Of a stretch of 64,000 bases of DNA, positions 10,184 to 21,719 are shown piece after piece. The translations under genes were made by a program, and so were the position numbers. Origin of the DNA: Agarophyton chilense (taxonomy: Eukaryota > Rhodophyta > Florideophyceae > Gracilariales > Gracilariaceae); the NCBI GenBank assembly GCA_030374765.1, contig JARGXX010000010.1:620001-684000 (forward strand), given 5' to 3'. A model generated the notes under the pieces. That model saw only the letters and a list, made by a program, of their open reading frames with translations, was not told the DNA's origin and did no database searches. The stretch's first letter is position 1. Each line of letters begins with the position of its first letter.

Positions 10184-12932
10184 TCAATATTGAGCGTCAG
10201 GATTTTCTGCAACTCTCATCATCTTTTCCATTGCTCTACTAATGTTCTGTCTCTCTAAAGATCTTCTTTGTCGCTCGTTTTCAGAAAGATCTTTGTCCTC
10301 AATGTTTTGCGTTTTTCGTTTTGCGTTTCCTCCGGATCTCTCCAAGAATGACTTCTTCCTCTTCTTTGCTTTAACAACACCTTTGTTTGGATTACTAACA
10401 AGCAAAACTGATGATTGTGCTTCGTTGTTGTTTCCACTGTGCACATTGACGCAAGGAGGTGTAGGTGTTAAGGAAAGGTGAGGAGTTGTTGGATATCGCC
10501 CAATTCTTAGGTTCTCAAGGCCCTTTTTGAGTAACGTCAGAAGATGTTAAGCCGCAACAGGACCGATACTCTCCGCAACTCTGTGCATCTGGTCAGTCGT
10601 AGCTCGGCAATCAGCATGAGTAACATAGGCCGAAAACTCTCTTTCCCTCGTGTTATTTATTTTTTCTATGAGATCTTCAATTTTAGTGCTCCGAAAGAGA
10701 TCCTCATGCCTCTCCCCTTTGCTTTCCGGATCCTGGTCTACGACATTATCAAGTGGGCCCTTATCAGTTCTCAACTGATGTCCGATGGATCCTATTTGTT
10801 TTCGCAAGTCCACAATATCTGCTAATTCCCAACCTTCCCCCCTTTTGTTCCAATATGGATGCCAGAAGCTTTCTAAACGGAACCGTCCCTTCACAACGAG
10901 TCTAAGTTCTGGCCATCGTTCAGAGATATCTCGGTACACTGTTGCAACCCTCGTTACATGAGCACATGGAAACCCGTCCGATAAGAAATGCTCGCATGTG
11001 AGAACACCGGAAAGAACTTTTTCATACTTGGAGTCCTTGTAAACGTATACCTGGTATGTGGCTGCAGATTGGAATGTGGAGTTAGCTTGTGGCGCGTACG
11101 AGAATCCTAGAGTGAGGATCATGACAAGGTCTTCGTCCGAGAGATCAAGATCCTCACTATCAACCTCAAACATCCCCCAATTAACATCAATTCTTCGGGT
11201 CACATATGCATTGTAAACTTTGAACCTCATGGCGTGCATCGCACTTTTTTCTATGAATTTTTGCAGACTGTATCCAGTTACAGAAGATACCAATCTGGTC
11301 CTCACATCCCGCGGGAAAGGCAATCGGCACGCACTGAGTTTGTTCATAAGAGAGGAGTCGTGGGCATTGAATGACTTCCCTCTCTCCTCTCGAAGACGTT
11401 TAGTTATTTTTGCCATCTCTTCTGGAACTTCAGAGAAAGAGACTCGTGGTCCCACGATTAGCTTTTGATATCTTGAGTTGAATCCTTCGGTGTACCCAGT
11501 TCCCTGAAGCAAGAATAGACGGGGGAGGTACACCTGTTTGTAGCAGCTGATAAGAAGAGATGGATTCTCATGTTATAGGAACTTGTACCATTTCGGCAGT
11601 TGTTGGCTGAAGCTATGTACGACAGATCTTTTTACACCACCGATCCACGTTCCCTTTTTGGTTCTGGTTCAAATGCCAATCGTCCAAAGTGACGTAATTT
11701 TGGGGGAAAACACTGCGGAGGGCCGCTAGACAAGATGTACTTTGATCGATTGTGAAACAACTCGGAGATATACGTACGCAGTCGAGGAACGTTTTTAAGA
11801 TCCATATAAAGCTTTCTGTCGTCTCATTCTTCAAATATCCCATAAAGAATGTTGTTAAGTGACCCTCATTGTCACCGTTGGAGGTGACCAACGGAAGGCC
11901 AAAGCGGTTAGCCACAGCCTTGCAATCAAGTGAAACCCCTGAAACAATTCCGTATCGCTCGTAGTCTTGGCGCCACTCTTCAAAACACCACGCAACATAG
12001 CTTAAAGAGTTCTCTGCGTCTGTTGTGCAGTATACATAGTTTCGCTGATGGTCATCTACGAGGTTATATATATTGTTGTACATACGAAGGCATTCCGTGT
12101 CTCTAGGGTTGCGTGTGTCTGAGATGTATTTCAATCTCTTCCGAAAAAGGTCCTTATCGACTCGTACGCTGTATTTGTCCTCTAGAAGTTTGAGGATATC
12201 GGTGTACCTTAAACGCAGTTTCTGGTACATATGGTTCGCCTCAGCTTCCAGTTTCGGTGGTATCTTTGTCCGAAATATTTTCCTATCTGCCTTGTGATTA
12301 TGATGTGCCTTCGATAGGTTAGCGTCGTAGCCCCAACTTTCCCTTCCACCAGATTCCGATCGTGATAGTTTCACGCGACGCACGCGAAAAGAAAAGGGAC
12401 ATTTGTATCGCTCGCCCTGAGATAGGCCGCATATCAAGTACCCTCTTGAGATGACTTTGATACCTTCACTGCGCTCGTACGTGGAGTGCATAATGTGCAG
12501 ATTGAATCCACAACACTGTGATATGTAATGTAAATGTTGCAGGATCTTATCGTCAGCTGTAGCCTCAACTGAACTTAGAAATGCGGCAAAATCATGGCGA
12601 ACATATCCTTCCTCGTATCCTTCTCTCAGTTCTATTAGGACAGCATAACTCTTTTCTGTAGATGCGCTGAGATCCTCACTTTTTGTAGAGTCATGACGTC
12701 CATTATCCGCACTCTTTGTATCCTCCTCCTTCCATTCACCTTCACTCATGGACGACGGTTGGGGCATGCCGCTGTCTTTTTCTCGACGCAGTACAGTATC
12801 ATTCTCAAAAGCTTCTTTTTCGCTGAAGGCAGCTTCCATCTGGGTCCAAATTACCTCGGATATCTTCTCTTCACCTATGCCACTAACCTCTCGAGCGCCA
12901 GGCTCACCATTGCCTTTAAACACTGCCTTCAT
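10184..12932 (-). pseudogene. MULE transposase (FAR1-like N-domain, DDE domain, SWIM zinc finger)
   Basis: It reads from ATG at 12932. Residues 1-100 are acidic and probably disordered. A FAR1-like DNA-binding segment (FLICGLSQGERYKCPF-type, then YDANLSKAHHNH) occupies about 110-220. A helical region follows, then the DDE nuclease core with SLDCKAVANRFGLPLV (first Asp) and FTIDQSTSCLAALRSVFP...DWHLNQN (second Asp). Beyond a short disrupted stretch at about 11533-11613, where the frame shifts and some sequence seems missing, the C-terminal half continues to a SWIM-type finger (CEHFLSDGFPCAHV at about 10950). After an in-frame stop at 10547 the same frame runs on to 10184 with a basic KAKKRKKSFLERSGGNAKRK tail that looks like a nuclear signal. 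The enzyme cuts and joins the MULE ends. The copy is inactive. Confidence 0.85.
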
Positions 12933-12995
12933 TGATAGGGAAACGAAAGTAGTCGGATCTCTCTGTCTTAGTTACAGCGAAACATTACATTATTC

Positions 12996-13319
12996 TCAAC
13001 ATACCTCTGCTGTGCCTTCACACTCATCCGTGAAATTAACGACAGAATCGTCACTGTCCACTTCCTTCACTGCATGAGATGTAACGCCCTGTGCTCTGGA
13101 TTGGTGCTCTAATTGTGGACCAAGGGACACTAGCGGAGCTCTATGAGACTCCGAGAGACTCTCTGAGGTGCTTGTATGAATGGAAGGGTTCCTCAGGCTC
13201 TTCGAACTGATTCTTTTTATAGAGTCCTTGACCGCTTTAGCTCTTCTTTTGCACTCCTTTTCATGGCGTTTTGTCCGATTATGATTGTGAGCGTTCTCTC
13301 CATGAATCTCCCACTTCAT
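12996..13319 (-). pseudogene. Short basic/serine-rich open segment upstream of the MULE transposase
   Basis: 108 codons in the same frame as the downstream transposase, separated from it by several stops. The start is His/Lys/Arg-rich (HNHNRTKRHEKECKRRAK), followed by many Ser residues. It may be the original N-terminus of the transposase, a separate small protein, or noise. I recognise no domain. Confidence 0.3.
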
Positions 13320-13335
13320 CCCATGAGAAAAGAGC

Positions 13336-14820
13336 TTAGCGACGGTTTAGCGACGAATGCCGCCTTGCAAGAAGTGCCTTTGGGGTATTTCTTGTAAAGC
13401 AAGCGACGGATTCGGGCACTGATCTTGTATTCGTATGTCTCGTAAACGATCTACAGAAAGGGATACCATATGCATATCCGTCTTTTCCCATGTCTTGAAT
13501 ATGCCCTGGGCGATCCTCAACTACAGTAGCAACAAACTCGGGCCTCAGTATCTTCTTATTATTCTGGTTCTCTTCTTCTCTCGATCCCAAAGACACAATC
13601 TCCCTTACGTGGTTTCATTCAACTGAGGATCTGTTCTTAGCCACGACTGTTCTGATGGGAGTGCAACCAAGTACGGTATCAGATGGAGCGTCATTCGTTG
13701 CAATATGTACCGTGTTCCCCTTTTCTCGATGCCGTTCTGAGTACCTCCGTTCTCTAATTTCATCCATCACCATATCTATAAATACTTCATTTGTCACCGA
13801 CCGCCTACGATACGGACTGCCACAGATTATGCCCTCCAAACGAGCTTCTGCACATGTCTAACGATACGACTCTGTCAGATCCTCAGAGCAACTCTCGAAA
13901 GTATCTTGTGGCAAAAGACCTCGAGTGCGAGAAAAGTGAGACATCATTGACAAAGTATAGGCCCCGCAGCTGTATGAATCCTGCTGATGAGCATAAAGCA
14001 GTACATCCAACATGTAGTTCTCTTCTCGAAGTATCCATTTTACACTGATCTGCAGAGCATGATCAATTAGGGCGGTTACAAACCGCTTTCGTCCACTAGA
14101 AATCTTAAAGCGAAGACTGTCACCCCAATACACCACCCAAGACTCTCCTTTTACGTTTTCCTTTGCCACAAGTGTCCCCCAGTGCGAATGCGATATACTC
14201 ATAGGAATTACAACTTGTATGGTAGGACCGGGCGAAAGTTATAGCTTCTGTTTCAATCGTCGTTCAAAACGCTGTAGAAATTCCAGTTCGAACGTTTTAC
14301 TCCCTTCCCGCCCCAACGTATCAGCGACATACCCTAAACAGCATCCCACTTCAGCGCTTATCAGAAGGACTCCATTCTCGGGTTCTAATTCGTATATACC
14401 AGCGGTAAGCAGAGTATTACAGAACCACGCTTTTGCCATACAAGAAGAAATAAAAGAAGGAAGAAAGTTTCCATCAGCATCCAATTCATTATTCATAACT
14501 GTACAAAGGTGGATCCCAACTCCTCGAAGTTCTTTAATACCAACCGCTGAAGTCCTATCAAAATTGATACTGGTACGCCTCTGGATTTCTTTCAGAAAAT
14601 CAGTGATAACCTCTTTCAATTTATTAGCATCGGGTTTGCTCTTTTCAAAGAGTTTTCTTCGTTTCCTTGCCATTTTGCGTTCCAGTGGAGTATCGTAGCA
14701 ATAAATATCATCTCCGGAGTTCTCGTTCTTCGGATCTAAGAAAGAATTCATAAATACATCGAGAGGATAATCAGGAGGATCTCGAATTGTTCTATCGGGA
14801 ATGTCACGCACACGAAACAT
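13336..14820 (-). pseudogene. Ulp1/SENP-like cysteine protease gene carried by the MULE
   Basis: The reading frame starts at ATG 14820 and stays in one frame to 13336 (about 490 codons), interrupted only by in-frame stops near 14239, 13858 and 13615. Residues about 205-315 hold the C48 peptidase signature: an SHSHWG histidine, VVYWGDSL with the catalytic aspartate, and QQDSYSCGAYTLSMMSHF with the oxyanion glutamine and catalytic cysteine. C48 enzymes remove SUMO-like modifiers. In MULEs their role is unknown. The N-terminal 200 residues and the tail after the protease core match nothing I recognise. All catalytic residues are present, so the copy decayed recently. Confidence 0.75.
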
Positions 14821-14999
14821 AAACGAAGGAAATCACATGAGTTTAAACCAGACCTCAGAGAGATCTTCAGAGCTGTCGGTGGCAGTTATCGAATCTGAAA
14901 TTACCAGAGTAACTGTCCTCTTCTGTAATGGGACATCATGGCAAAACGAAAGCGCGCCATTACAATGAAGGCTTAATTTGAATGCAGGTCCGATCGGCT

Positions 15000-15237
15000 G
15001 GTCTGAGCTGATTGCTGCACACTTGTGCCTTGATGAGGGACTAGTTCAGACGAAATCACAAGCGCAAGATCTGTCTCAGAGCGGGTCACAAAGCGTGATA
15101 GATTCTGAACTTGCCAGTGGGAGCTGAGAATCTTGAGGATTCTCACGTGAACCGGGGTGAGAATCTGGCCCAGAATTACGTGAGGGTATCCTCCATTTTT
15201 CAAACATTCACGACAGCATGTAGATTCTCCGTAGTCC
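15000..15237 (-). repeat. Right terminal inverted repeat of the MULE
   Basis: Reverse complement of 9835-10072 with about 13 differences. It begins GGACTACGG on the - strand at 15237. The stretch between 14820 and 15000 would hold the protease promoter and 5' leader. Confidence 0.92.
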
Positions 15238-15247
15238 GCCTTCACGC
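15238..15247. repeat. Right target-site duplication of the MULE (10 bp)
   Basis: GCCTTCACGC, matching 9825-9834 at 9 of 10 positions. Confidence 0.75.
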
Positions 15248-15433
15248 ATCGTTCATTGCGGATGTCAGTGCGCGTTCCCTTTCGCATCCTTCTGGATGAG
15301 GTCTCGCAGTTCCGTGGTGCCTCTTGCAACGGTATCTACCCAACAGTCGTTCAGTCCCTTTATCCCCGCGACTGTCTGTGATAGGAGACGCAATTACGTG
15401 ACACATATCTAAACCCCTAATCGAACGTATCTA

Positions 15434-18400
15434 ATGGCTCACGTGATGGTGAAGAATAACGCGAACGGCGACAACAGGAGGCTCAATCGGAGATCTCCAG
15501 GAGCGAAGGCGCCTGTTTGGACAGCTCTGAAGAACACCATGCCTACGACGCGCAGCGGTGCAACGCAGTGGAGGCCGAAACAAGAGAAAGAGGTGACTTT
15601 GGAGGTGGCCACGCCGAACGGTGTGACAAAGGGCCTTGGGAATGCTTGCATTCGGGATGACCATGATACCACCGGTCAGGCGAGGGGCGATTTGGTGAGG
15701 GAATGGCATGCACACAATCTGGTCGGGAAGCGGAAGGAGGACCTTGTGGTCGTGTGGAAGGTGTTTATTCAGGAGGAGAAGCAAATGGAATACCCCTATC
15801 GGTTAAAGACCAATGATACCGTGCCGGACACTGTGGAATATGCACAGCAGCGCTTTTTATTGCTGGGACGTCAATATGATGAAACCGTATGGTCATGAAG
15901 CCACAACTTCTGGACGGAAACCGACCTCCGCTCCGTCTCCATCAATGGCGAAGACAATTTCCACCAAAAAGCTGAAGGGTAACAGCGCAGCGAAGGCGAA
16001 GGCTAAAACGACTCTAAAACTTACTACCTTGAGCGACGAGGACGACAATGAGATGGTACGAAAGGGAACGTTGCGTCTTAGTTTCAAGACGACCGGCCTC
16101 ACTGGGAACGCGAAGGTTGTGAAACTGAACAACCTAAACAAAGCACAGAGCGCAACTCGCATTGTCATTCCGTCGAAACTCTCGTTTAAACCTGCAAGGT
16201 GCAGTGGGGGAAGTGGGCCTCAAATGGAAACTCCGGACACTGCCGTTTCCCGACAACCGAAGGCTTCATCGACTGGTGGCAACGGGGGTAAGAGCCCAGA
16301 AGCGCATCATGATGAAGTGGCCGAAGCGATTGTAGAGACGGGAAGCAGCGCGCCGATGGAAGTAGTGGAAGCGGTGTCCCCACAGCAGCCTGTTGAGGGA
16401 GGACAGGGTAATGGTGATAGTGAGGTGGAGTTCGTGAGTTCGAGGGTATCGGCTACCGAGGCTGAGGTTGACTTCTTCGAAAAGGGAGATGAGCTGCATC
16501 CCGATGATAGCGACGGAAGTCTATTGGATTCCGGTTTTGACATGAAGTATTACACATACGATACGTTTGTTGTGGACATGGACCTCATTGAGAGTCCGGA
16601 AAACGGTGCGTGAGAGTTGGAAGTAGGTTACAAGATGGATGTCGAGAACCAAATTGAGCTCTGCGGAATCTTGGGGTCTGTTGGAAACTTGAGTCTTACG
16701 ATTCTGGGGCCGAAGAAGGCAGGGGAGGAATGATTCCAGGGGACTCGAATCGTCGTTGAGTGTACTTTGGTAGACGAATTACATCGCTTGAATTTGTACC
16801 TCGAGCAAATGGAAGGGAATGCGACACTTTGGGATCTCTTTCGCCAGCTGAGTGTACCTTTTTGGAGAAGGGTTGATGGGCAGCCAATGACCATGTCTTA
16901 GGTGATATCAATTGGAAATGTGCTGAACGATACGGTTGCTGCGGCAAGAGTGATTTCATTTCGAGACAATATCCATTCCATTCTTTCGTTTAGGAAAACT
17001 CTCGAGGAGAACGGGAACGTGAACATAAAGAACGTCACGCGCACAATGCTTCGTCGTGCATTGTTGAAGCGCAAGATCATAGGCTCTTCAAACCCGAAGA
17101 ACATGTTGCGCTTTTCCAACGTGGGTTTGAGAATGGACTTGGAAAATGGATTAATGTCGAAGATGAAAGAAATGTGCTTTAAGTACCCGGAGCTGGGCAT
17201 TACGCACTTTTCAAATGACAAGTTCTTCAACCTGAAGGTCAACTGTATTGCTTTCGAACTGGAAGTCCTGCAGGAGCAGTATGACGTGCGACAGGCATCG
17301 AGAAGGACTCCGATGGGTAGGTTTCAGGACATGAGGTTGCACTTCTCCTGGTATTGTGAGCAATCTTAAGAACTGTGTCAAGAGGTGGCCAAAACAAAGA
17401 GCATAGGCCTCAAGGACGTGTTCAAGAGGCAACTGGAGATGGGAACCTGAATGTACAGCGTGCAAAACTACGCGACAAGGCACAGCCCCAGACTGGAAAA
17501 GGCAGCAACTATGCCAATGTGGGAAGGGAAAACATCAAAGAGGATCACACATCTGAACAAGAAGCTGGAGAGTACGTGCGATTTGAACTTTCGGCCTCCG
17601 GCTCCGACCCCTAATCCTTCAATTGTAGCTCCCACCCCGGTGTCTCTTTCAACTGCGAAAGGGTAAAGCGTTGTCCAGGGAAGCGACAATACTGAGAGCT
17701 TGGAGGCGAGGTCGACTAAGAAGAAGGCTCAGAAGGACATAAAGGACTTTGGTGCAGCCTCTGGGGAAACCAAAACCCGAAAGTGGAGGAAAAATTCAAG
17801 AAAAGCAAGGGACCTGAGGACATCGAGGAAACAGTGGAGGATCATGCCGCGAAAAGGCAGAGAACGGGTGATGTTCTTTACTTTTTCATCAACATTCTGA
17901 AGCAAAAGAGAGGACGTCAGTTTCGTCATTTCCTTAGGGAGAACGATTCTCTTCTCTTAAGTGACGACGAAGAGGCAGAAGAAAACCCGTAACTCTCAAA
18001 TATGAAGAAATTCGATGATTAAGTACCTCAGATTCTCCAAGAAGGTTTGCTGAAGGTCGAGGAGGATAATTAAGTGGGAGACTCGGATTGGGTGACGTAC
18101 TTGAACATGTTGCTCAGCAAGTGGCCGCCAGCAACTGAGAATTTCTATAAAGGCTTGTACGCCTGGATGGAAAGGATTCACCTTCGGAAGGACCATCGTG
18201 CCCACCTGCTTCGCCTGAACGATGTACGGGATGTTCATCACGCAGTTTTCTGGCATGGAGCGTTCCAGAAGCTGTACAACACATGACCACAGGAGAGGAA
18301 AGCGTCCGGAGAGGTTGCCGTGGTACTGAAGGAAGATGACCGTATCAGAATCTGGTAGTGGGCCATAAGCGAGGAATTATACGCAATGGTGTACTTCGCG

Positions 18401-19481
18401 AAGAAAACTAGCGAACTGAAAAAGCGTGGATTCTGTGTGTTGGAAGGGTTTGGAGTGGATGACGGGATCTAAAACCCGGTCAATTCGGTGAGCGAATTGA
18501 TCGATGGTGATTTGAGTGAGAAAGCTGCTTGGGTTCTTCGAAGAATAATTCAATCGCCAAGAAGATCTTCGAAAAGCAGAGAACCGTCTGTACTGGAACC
18601 CCCTTTTCAACGAGGGGGAGGCAGCTGTTGAAGCGGGACGACTGACAGGGTCCACCAGGTATATGACGACACGGAGGGGAATTGCGGACGGGATGAAGAG
18701 AGCGGCGAAGACTCACTGGGTGGTGAAGAGGCGTGCTAGGTTGGATGTGCGCATGGGTCAGATATGTGTCTGCTTGGGAATGGAAGACAATATGATGGTG
18801 GAGCATCCGAAGACGGGAGGTAGGGTGCTGTGTACTGGTAGAAGCTGCCTTACGCAGAAGCTGCATACCGACTTTCAGACGCTGACAATCCTGGAGAAGC
18901 GGAGAGGCAAGAATCCCGGATACTTCATGACAGCTTCTGGAAAGCATTCAGTCCCACTATGGGTGTGCGAGAGGTCCCACAAGCACTATGCAACAACAAG
19001 TGCGGAGTTGGAAGCAGTTTCTGGAGTATATGCGACGAGGAAGTTCATAATACCGCCGTTACCCTCCTTCATTAAAAGAGGATATGTGTCCCATGCGGGG
19101 GCAGGGAGCAGAGATGCGATCATGGCGCAGAATGTGCTTTCCTGGTACCACATGTACATGGTACCGGAGGACTACAACCTGCCGGATGCAGATCAACTAC
19201 AGTCAAATTTCAGACCGAGATTTGTGGACGATGAAGAGTTGAGACGCAAGGAGAAAAAGGCAACGGAGGGATCGATACTATAGCCAGGAGTGGGCAGCGA
19301 GGAAGAGGGCTCTGGTGATAATGGAGTGCCAGGAGATCGTTTCGAGGAGGGCAAGGACTCCGACAGCGAGAGCGACGGGGATTATGACCCCAATGCTGAT
19401 GGAAATGATATCGAGGACGATGCGATTTATACTCATGAAGAGGGTGGGAAGGGGAATGAAGATATGGAAGACGATAATTAG
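15434..19481 (+). pseudogene. Unrecognised decayed coding region, about 1,300 codons
   Basis: A chain of open segments on the + strand has sustained codon-like composition for 4 kb, with about a dozen in-frame stops and three changes of frame. I do not recognise the product. What can be seen, in order: a basic N-terminal part (MAHVMVKNN...), then a Lys/Thr-rich and Ser/Glu-rich disordered part (about 15900-16500) ending in an acidic YYTYDTFVVD patch. A compact region follows (about 16630-17370; WDLFRQLSVPFWRR, MCFKYPELGITHFSND). Next is a basic KKKAQKD/AAKRQRTG stretch that resembles a nuclear signal, then a Trp-rich part (WVTYLNMLLSKWPP, WMERIHLRKDH, FWHGAFQKLY). A Cys/His-containing block follows (18663-19280; QICVCLGMEDN, RSCLTQKLH, VPLWVCERSHKHY), and an acidic tail of Glu/Asp/Gly (19290-19480) closes it. 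It could be a gene of an unknown element or a captured host gene. Confidence 0.5.
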
Positions 19482-19683
19482 TGAAAAGTACTGTCCAGTA
19501 GTGGAGAGCGATGAGCAACTTCGTAAACAATGCATTGTTCCAAATGATTCACCTAGGGCGCATTATCTTTGCTGTGTTCTCCTGGGGAGTTCTATACATT
19601 TCTTTCAGACCTCAAGCTCAGAAATGCGTAAAACTGGTGTGTTTGAATGTCTTCTATCACTTTCACTTGTTTCGGAAGAACAA

Positions 19684-19728
19684 GATTGATGATAAGATAG
19701 ATATTGAATATCTATGTTATCATCAATC
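19684..19728. repeat. 45-bp near-perfect palindrome after the unrecognised gene
   Basis: The arms are 22 bp each (GATTGATGATAAGATAGATATT and its complement) around a single central G, with one mismatch. It lies about 200 bases past the acidic tail of the unrecognised coding region. It could be a hairpin in its transcript, a cruciform, or the end of a small element. Confidence 0.85.
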
Positions 19729-20449
19729 CTGTTTTTACCCATTTCAAACGAATCCCCACATTTCGTAGTACCCTCCAAAAACTCTTTCCTCCCATTCTCC
19801 TCTTCCTCTTCAACCTTTCCTTACCCACGTCCAACACTCGTTGTGGACGTGGTAGAAAGAGGTTGAAAAAAAGAGAAGGGTGTGTACTGGACGACTTCTA
19901 CGAGGTGCCATTTTCGAAGAGGGAAACGCCTCCTTCGCTCAGACGATCGTTGTTGTAGAAGGTATCGTTGTTATATTAGTTGATTTAGGGGGGGTTTGAG
20001 CCACACCCCCGTTACTCACATCTAGCTTTTGTCATCCATACATCCATAGTAACACTAGCAGCGTCTTGCGCATTCGTTTTCCATTCATAATTTACAGGGT
20101 GTTGTTCTAAAATCGAAAGCCAAGTCTAGCTGGCACTCAAAAAAATTAACAAAAATTGCACCTGCATCCGCCATTCGCCATTTTTCGCAGTTTTTTTGCT
20201 GGATATCTTGCTTCATACAAAACTAGCTGCTACTACTAGCTTTCCGAGAACACAGACGAGGAAGTGGCGACGATGATGGCAGGAATGCAAGTTTATGAGA
20301 GTCATAAAATGCTTGAGACAGTTTCTTCTTCCAATCGAGAATAATATTGCTTAATCATAGACGCCGAACCATCAAATCTTCTCCAATGGCCTCTTACAGC
20401 TAGTCAAGTGGTGCAGAAGCGGTCGGTCATCAAGAATCAAACAGCAGGT
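19729..20449. other. Spacer without supported genes
   Basis: It contains a pyrimidine-rich stretch (19780-19830), a small hairpin GGGGGGTTTGAGCCACACCCCC near 19989-20010, and T-rich sequence near 20140-20200. It may include the outer end of the Harbinger remnant to its right. No coding signal. Confidence 0.4.
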
Positions 20450-21240
20450 AGGGCTCAATGGCAGCGACGCGGATCGCTATAAACGCTTGGGCGCTTGAGA
20501 TTAAGATCTTGCACAATTCGTACAATCTGTATCCTTTTTTGACGTACCTTCAGGTTCCAAGTGCTCCGCCCCATTGCAATAATGTTACCAGCACTTCCAC
20601 TGTGCTTCGATCTTTTTTTTATCTGCTGCGCTATACTGGTAGACTTCTTCATATCCTTCATGCTCAATAATAAAGTTATGCAATTTCATATATACAATCA
20701 TTGCTCTCGTGATCTTCGAGAGCTCTAATTTAAGTCAAAGCTTTAATATCCGAAACTTAGATACCAGAAATCCAAACGCCTGCTCAACCGATATTCGCAG
20801 CAATGACAAAATATAAATAAACGCATCTTCATGCGTTGCAGCTTTGGACGTAGGAACAGGTGTAGTAATTACTTCAAAGCATATGTATGCCTTTTGACCA
20901 ACAATCTGGATACCAAGAGGCAATCTATTCCCTTTTAAATATTTCCCAAGCTCCGAGACATTAAAGCCACGGAATCGTGAGTAGATCTTACGCACTTGAT
21001 AGAAATGATTAGGAATTTGTAGTCAGATGACGCCTGGACCGGTAGCCAATGGTATCTTTTTCGACAGTAATACGTGGCTGGGTGATGTTTCTCTTCAAAT
21101 GCGGAAATCTTAATCAGTGTACTGTAGTGAGCTACACCGATGAGGTGGCTATGCCACGTGGTGGCCCTGGATGGTTGCCGGCATGCTCCATGTACTACAT
21201 TGGTACATTTAGCCATTAGCTTAGCTCTTCGCAAATTTAG
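20450..21240 (-). pseudogene. PIF/Harbinger transposase remnant (C-terminal half)
   Basis: Pieces on the - strand read as the second half of a Harbinger DDE nuclease: YKFLIISIKCVRSTHDSVAL (about 20950-21010), GIQIVGQKAYICFE (about 20870-20920), SVEQAFGFLVSKFRIL with the catalytic Glu (about 20740-20800), and YMKLHNFIIEHE (about 20650-20690), the usual C-terminal helix. The N-terminal half with the DGT motif is missing or beyond recognition, and the frame changes at least twice. Harbinger transposases normally work with a Myb/SANT-like partner, which is not visible here. An old remnant. Confidence 0.7.
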
Positions 21241-21719
21241 TATTATTTAGATAAGAGTAAGTGGATAGGAACGCGCACCTCAAGTGCACTTTCTCCATGC
21301 CCCGTGGCGAAGGGCATCAACGTAGGTTGGCTGGCTGGTGAGATATCTTTTCACCAAGCATGGCCACCCCTGTCACTATTGTAAATACAATCACACAATC
21401 ACTTACCAGACGACTCTTGCGCCTTTTGGTTTCTTCAGTAGCCCATAAAGGTAAGCCTAGTGTCCTTACGAGGTTCCGGACACACGAGCGCTGTGGATTA
21501 TCGTCTATCATTGTGGTCTCAGTGAGCCCGCCGTTCCTGTTGCACCCTTCAGTAGATGGTGCTGTCACACCTTACAGGTACTCTCAATCTCCTCTTCCTA
21601 GGTTGAGCACATGCCGCGCTCAGTAGAACCATCAGGTTTTACACCCCTCACTACCGTTTAGGTTTATACCATATTTCTGTCTCTCGACTTAGACATTGGT
21701 GTTCACCACGTTTGGAATT
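21241..21719. other. Spacer: expected left end of Gypsy element C
   Basis: If element C were bounded like element D, its left terminal repeat should lie here. I compared the sequence by eye with the 413-bp repeat and found no convincing match, so it is lost, very diverged, or elsewhere. No coding signal. Confidence 0.4.

Larger units (their letters stand above)
9835..15237 (-). mobile_element. TIR-type Mutator-like element (MULE) with transposase and Ulp1-like protease genes
   Basis: A 5.4-kb DNA transposon defined at both ends by 238-bp terminal inverted repeats starting GGACTACGGAGAATCTAC and a 10-bp target duplication with one mismatch. Inside, all genes read on the - strand: a Ulp1-type cysteine protease gene (14820-13336), a short basic open segment (13319-12996) and a MULE transposase (12932-10184). 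Linkage of MULE transposases with Ulp1-like proteases is known from plant MULEs (the Kaonashi/Ulp1-MULE type). The arms differ at about 13 of 238 positions (about 95% identity), so the insertion is fairly recent, yet the genes carry in-frame stops. Confidence 0.9.

Noticed and set aside
15434-19481. Reassigned stop codon (alternative genetic code)
   Set aside because: All three stop codons interrupt the frames, and other genes such as the Copia polyprotein use long frames with normal stops, so decay is simpler.
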